Shown piece by piece: positions 14,240-16,493 of a DNA stretch of 16,493 bases; within the stretch, counting starts at the first letter, position 1; the number at the start of each line of letters is the position of its first letter. Below the pieces are notes generated by a model. That model was not told the origin of the DNA. It did no database searches and was given only the letters and a program-made list of their open reading frames with translations. The DNA lies in NCBI RefSeq assembly GCF_937958535.1, contig NZ_CALGNQ010000204.1, forward strand, positions 1 through 16,493, in the 5' to 3' direction. The DNA comes from an uncultured Georgenia sp. GTDB taxonomy: Bacteria; Actinomycetota; Actinomycetes; Actinomycetales; Actinomycetaceae. The translations under genes and the position numbers were made by a program.

Positions 14240-15570
14240 GCGCCCCCACGCGGGTGGCGCGCAGCCGCACCTGGTTCCCCCTCACCCAGCTCAGCGCGTG
14301 CCTCCTGCTCGGCGTCGGTCTCCTCGTGGCGGGAGCGCTCCTCGGCCGGGCGGACCTCGCAGCGCTGGGGGTGGCCCCGCTCGTGACGGCGGCGTGGGCG
14401 TGGACCCGCCACCCGCACGCTCCCGTGGCCGTCGAGCTGCACGCCCCCACCGCGATCGCCACCGACCGCGGGCTGGCCGCCCCCGCACGGCTGCTCGCGC
14501 CGGGCGGTGCCCGCGCGGCCCGGCTGCGTGCCTCGAGCCCGGGCACCACGGCGGACGAGGCCGTCGTGCGCCTCGTCCCCGGCATGCCCCGGTCGCTGAC
14601 GCTGCACACGACGAACGCGCGCACCGGCCCGAACCAGCTCTTCCGGCTCGACGTCGTCGGGCTCGGCGCCGGGGCGGCGGTGGCGACCGACGTCGTCACC
14701 GTGGGACCGGTCGGTGTCCTCGTGCTGCCCGGGCGGCAGCCGCTCGGGCACCTGCCGCTGCCTCCGCGGCTCCACGGCATGGTCGGGCCACACTCCTCGC
14801 GGCGGATGGGGGACAGCACCGAGCTGCACGACATCGCCCCCTTCCGGCCCGGTGACCGGCTGCGCCGCATCGACTGGCGGGCCAGCGCCCGGCGCGGCAT
14901 GCAGGGCGGGCGGTTGCACGAGCTCTACGTGCGGCGCACCCAGGCGCCTGCCGAGGCCACCGTCATGCTCGTCATCGACTCGCGGGACGAGGTGGGCCCG
15001 GACGTCACGACGTGGGCCGGCGCACGCCCGATCGTGCGCAGCGACGTCACCTCCCTCGACATCGCCCGGGAGGCGGCGGCGTCCGTCGCCCGGGCATACC
15101 TCGCTGCCGGGGACCGGGTCGGGCTGGAGGACCTGGGCCGGCGGCAGCGACCGGTGCCACCGGCGGGCGGCCGCCGGCACGCCGAGCGGATCGTGCGCCG
15201 GCTGGCGCTCGCCTCCCCGGAGTCCTTCGTCCACGGGCGGGTCCGCCCGCCCGTGCTGCCCTCCGGGGCCCTGGTCGTCCTCCTGTCCACCTTCCTCGAC
15301 GACGAGGCGATGTCCCTGGCCCTGACCTGGCGACACACCGGCCACCGGGTGGTCGCGGTCGACGTGCTGCCGCCGGTGCGCGGTGCCCAGCTCACCGCCC
15401 GGCAGCTCATGGCCTACCGGATGGTCCAGATACAGCGCGCCGACCGGCTCACGGTGATGCGTCGTGGTGGCGTCGAGGTCGTGCGGTGGCCCGCCGACGG
15501 CCCGCCACCCGCCGGCGGTCCTGCCCGCCTGGCGGCACTGGCCCGCGGCCGGCACGGGGGGCCGCGATGA
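14236..15570 (+). CDS. DUF58 domain membrane protein (locus 2, gene 4)
   Basis: A 444-residue protein with two N-terminal membrane segments (about 17-37 and 41-57), a beta-rich region, and the DUF58 hallmark 'PFRPGDRLRRIDWRAS' at 202-217. The following von Willebrand A-like part begins 'VMLVIDSRDEVG' (D248), which lacks the DxSxS MIDAS pattern, as in the locus 1 copy. It is about 30 residues longer than that copy and differs strongly outside the core motif. The C-terminal part, with 'GALVVLLSTFLDD' and 'GHRVVAVDVLPP', looks like the later strands of the same fold. Translationally coupled on both sides (ATGA overlaps). Probable adaptor or partner of MoxR; the client is unknown. Confidence 0.93.
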   Translation: MSAPTRVARSRTWFPLTQLSACLLLGVGLLVAGALLGRADLAALGVAPLVTAAWAWTRHPHAPVAVELHAPTAIATDRGLAAPARLLAPGGARAARLRASSPGTTADEAVVRLVPGMPRSLTLHTTNARTGPNQLFRLDVVGLGAGAAVATDVVTVGPVGVLVLPGRQPLGHLPLPPRLHGMVGPHSSRRMGDSTELHDIAPFRPGDRLRRIDWRASARRGMQGGRLHELYVRRTQAPAEATVMLVIDSRDEVGPDVTTWAGARPIVRSDVTSLDIAREAAASVARAYLAAGDRVGLEDLGRRQRPVPPAGGRRHAERIVRRLALASPESFVHGRVRPPVLPSGALVVLLSTFLDDEAMSLALTWRHTGHRVVAVDVLPPVRGAQLTARQLMAYRMVQIQRADRLTVMRRGGVEVVRWPADGPPPAGGPARLAALARGRHGGPR

Positions 15571-16151
15571 GGCGGCGGCCGATCCCGCCCCCACCGGCAC
15601 GCACCACGGTGGCGACCGCCGCGACGGTCCCCGGGTGGGTACTGCGTGCGGGGCTCGCCCTCCTCCTCGCCCTGGGCGGCCTGGCGGCAGGCGCCGAGGG
15701 GGTCCAGTGGGCGGTGGTCGCGGCGCTCGCCCTGGTCGTCGCCGCGCGTCCGCACGCCGCACTGGGGGCGCTCGCCGTCGCGGTCCTGGGCAGCATGCTC
15801 GTGCTCGGCGAGGCGCCCGCCCGCTGGCAGCTCCCGGCGCTGCTGGCGGCCACGCACGGGGTGCTGGCGCTCGGCGCAGTCGCGGCGGTGTCGTCGTGGC
15901 GGGGCCGCGTGGAGCTCGCCGTGCTGCGCGCCGAGCTGCCCGCTGTCCTCGTGGTCCAGGCGCTCGCCCAGCTGGCCGGGGTGACCGCGGCGCTGCTCCA
16001 GGGCCGGGCAACCCTGCCCTGGACCGCCGTCGTCGCCCTCGCCGGCCTTGGCGCGGTGACCTGGGTCCTCGTCGCCGGGCTGGCCCGCCGCCGCCTGCCG
16101 CCCTCGCAGGCCGAGGCCCTGGAGGCCGAGCGCCACCGCTACGACCCCTGA
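15567..16151 (+). CDS. Polytopic membrane protein of unknown function (locus 2, gene 5)
   Basis: A 194-residue protein with five or six hydrophobic segments, roughly at 25-45, 46-62, 64-81, 90-110, 123-142 and 149-172, a basic Pro-rich N-terminus (MRRRPIPPPPAR) and a short charged C-terminal tail. No motif of a known enzyme is seen. Its ATG overlaps the DUF58 stop (ATGA), so it is the last gene of the operon. By position it takes the place of the transglutaminase of locus 1, which also starts with a multi-TM domain, but it has no outside catalytic domain. Confidence 0.85.
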   Translation: MRRRPIPPPPARTTVATAATVPGWVLRAGLALLLALGGLAAGAEGVQWAVVAALALVVAARPHAALGALAVAVLGSMLVLGEAPARWQLPALLAATHGVLALGAVAAVSSWRGRVELAVLRAELPAVLVVQALAQLAGVTAALLQGRATLPWTAVVALAGLGAVTWVLVAGLARRRLPPSQAEALEAERHRYDP

Positions 16152-16207
16152 CGGACCACCCTCCCCGTCCCCGCCGCCCCGGCATCCCCACCAGCCGGCC
16201 ACGCCCT

Positions 16208-16261
16208 CACCGACAGCCCACCTCCCACCGACAGCGCAGTTCCCATCGAGAGCGCAGTTCC
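16208..16261. repeat. 18-bp tandem repeat, three units
   Basis: Units at 16208-16225 (CACCGACAGCCCACCTCC), 16226-16243 (CACCGACAGCGCAGTTCC) and 16244-16261 (CATCGAGAGCGCAGTTCC), followed by a partial fourth (CGACAACGG). Units 2 and 3 differ at two bases. It lies between two convergent genes; no coding sense is seen. Confidence 0.8.
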
Positions 16262-16268
16262 CGACAAC

Positions 16269-16304
16269 GGGCGGCCGGGCTCAGTGTTCTCGCACCAGCC
16301 GCCC
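16269..16304. terminator. Possible hairpin between the locus 2 operon and the ABC-F-like gene
   Basis: GGGCGGC (16269-16275) pairs perfectly with GCCGCCC (16298-16304) around a 22-nt loop that contains the stop codon of the minus-strand gene. The large loop makes the call weak; a small CCCG-ACAA-CGGG hairpin lies just before it. A terminator is expected between convergent genes. Confidence 0.3.
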
Positions 16305-16493
16305 GTCCGCGGTGAGCCGGACGACGGCGTCGAGCCGGAGCCGGTCGAGGAACGCCCGGTCGTGGCTGACGACGAGGAGCCCGCCGCGGTAGACGGTGAG
16401 CGCCGCGACGAGCTGGTCGACGCTCGGGATGTCGAGGTCGTCGACGACGACGTGGCCGCGCCGCCCGGCGACCAGCGCGTACGGGTTGGTGTC
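16281..16493 (-). CDS. ABC-F-like ATPase, C-terminal fragment (runs off the window)
   Basis: The last 70 codons of a minus-strand gene are present, ending in TGA (16283-16281). The segment 'LDIPSVDQLVAAL' followed by 'YRGGLLVVSHDRAFLDRL' is the D-loop and H-switch region at the end of an ABC-F protein, a soluble tandem-ATPase family that acts on ribosomes (translation factors or antibiotic resistance). Before it, where the Walker B 'LLLLDEPTNNLD' is expected, the sequence reads 'GHVVVDDLDIPS': the EPTN-type residues with the catalytic glutamate appear to be missing. No duplex tail or extra domain follows; it ends with 'LTADGRLVREH'. The rest of the gene is outside the window, so the name is provisional. 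Confidence 0.75.
   Translation of the reverse strand, partial: DTNPYALVAGRRGHVVVDDLDIPSVDQLVAALTVYRGGLLVVSHDRAFLDRLRLDAVVRLTADGRLVREH

Noticed and set aside
14068..16191. 707-residue open frame on the minus strand opposite the second MoxR module
   Set aside because: It is low-complexity and crosses three plus-strand genes that have clear motifs and overlapping starts and stops.

Overview
The window is very GC-rich, densely packed and actinobacterial in style: GTG starts, ATGA stop/start overlaps, several leaderless promoters, and HspR/HrcA-type heat-shock operators. Gene content (DUF2505, an actinobacterial TgpA-like transglutaminase, MoxR/DUF58 pairs, linked thyA-folA) fits a Micrococcales-type actinomycete, perhaps near Ornithinimicrobium/Serinicoccus/Janibacter. 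That placement is inference from gene content, not a database result.

Left part, plus strand (101-5310): a START-like DUF2505 protein, then a tightly coupled MoxR ATPase - DUF58 - TgpA-like membrane transglutaminase operon, closed by a strong hairpin. An OsmC-family protein and a small EcsC-like membrane protein follow (5397-6586).

Centre: a small heat-shock protein gene (6728-7207) sits behind an unusually rich control region with a HAIR-like site, a CIRCE element and a third palindrome. After a terminator come thyA and folA (7300-8615), overlapping by ATGA and making thymidylate and regenerating tetrahydrofolate. They converge on a minus-strand ABC exporter (ATPase 9476-10405, permease 8625-9479) through a hairpin that contains both stop codons.

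Upstream of the exporter lies a decayed, multiply frameshifted gene (10501-11144) with beta-propeller-like repeats, then an alpha/beta hydrolase (11145-11960, minus).

Right part, plus strand (12053-16151): a second MoxR-DUF58 module of five overlapping genes: DUF4129 membrane protein - small 2-TM protein - MoxR - DUF58 - polytopic membrane protein. It has no transglutaminase. The DUF4129-like domain is fused to the transglutaminase in the first locus but is a separate gene in the second. The right edge holds an 18-bp tandem repeat and the C-terminus of a minus-strand ABC-F-like ATPase whose Walker B segment appears to be missing.

Four genes (osmC-like, thyA, hydrolase, DUF4129) share the same arrangement: a -10 hexamer, exactly 6 nt, then the start codon. 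This is the signature of leaderless mRNAs. The best candidates for new biology are the five-gene MoxR module, the 9-residue-period insertion in the transglutaminase, the stacked operators at hsp20, and the ABC-F-like tail.
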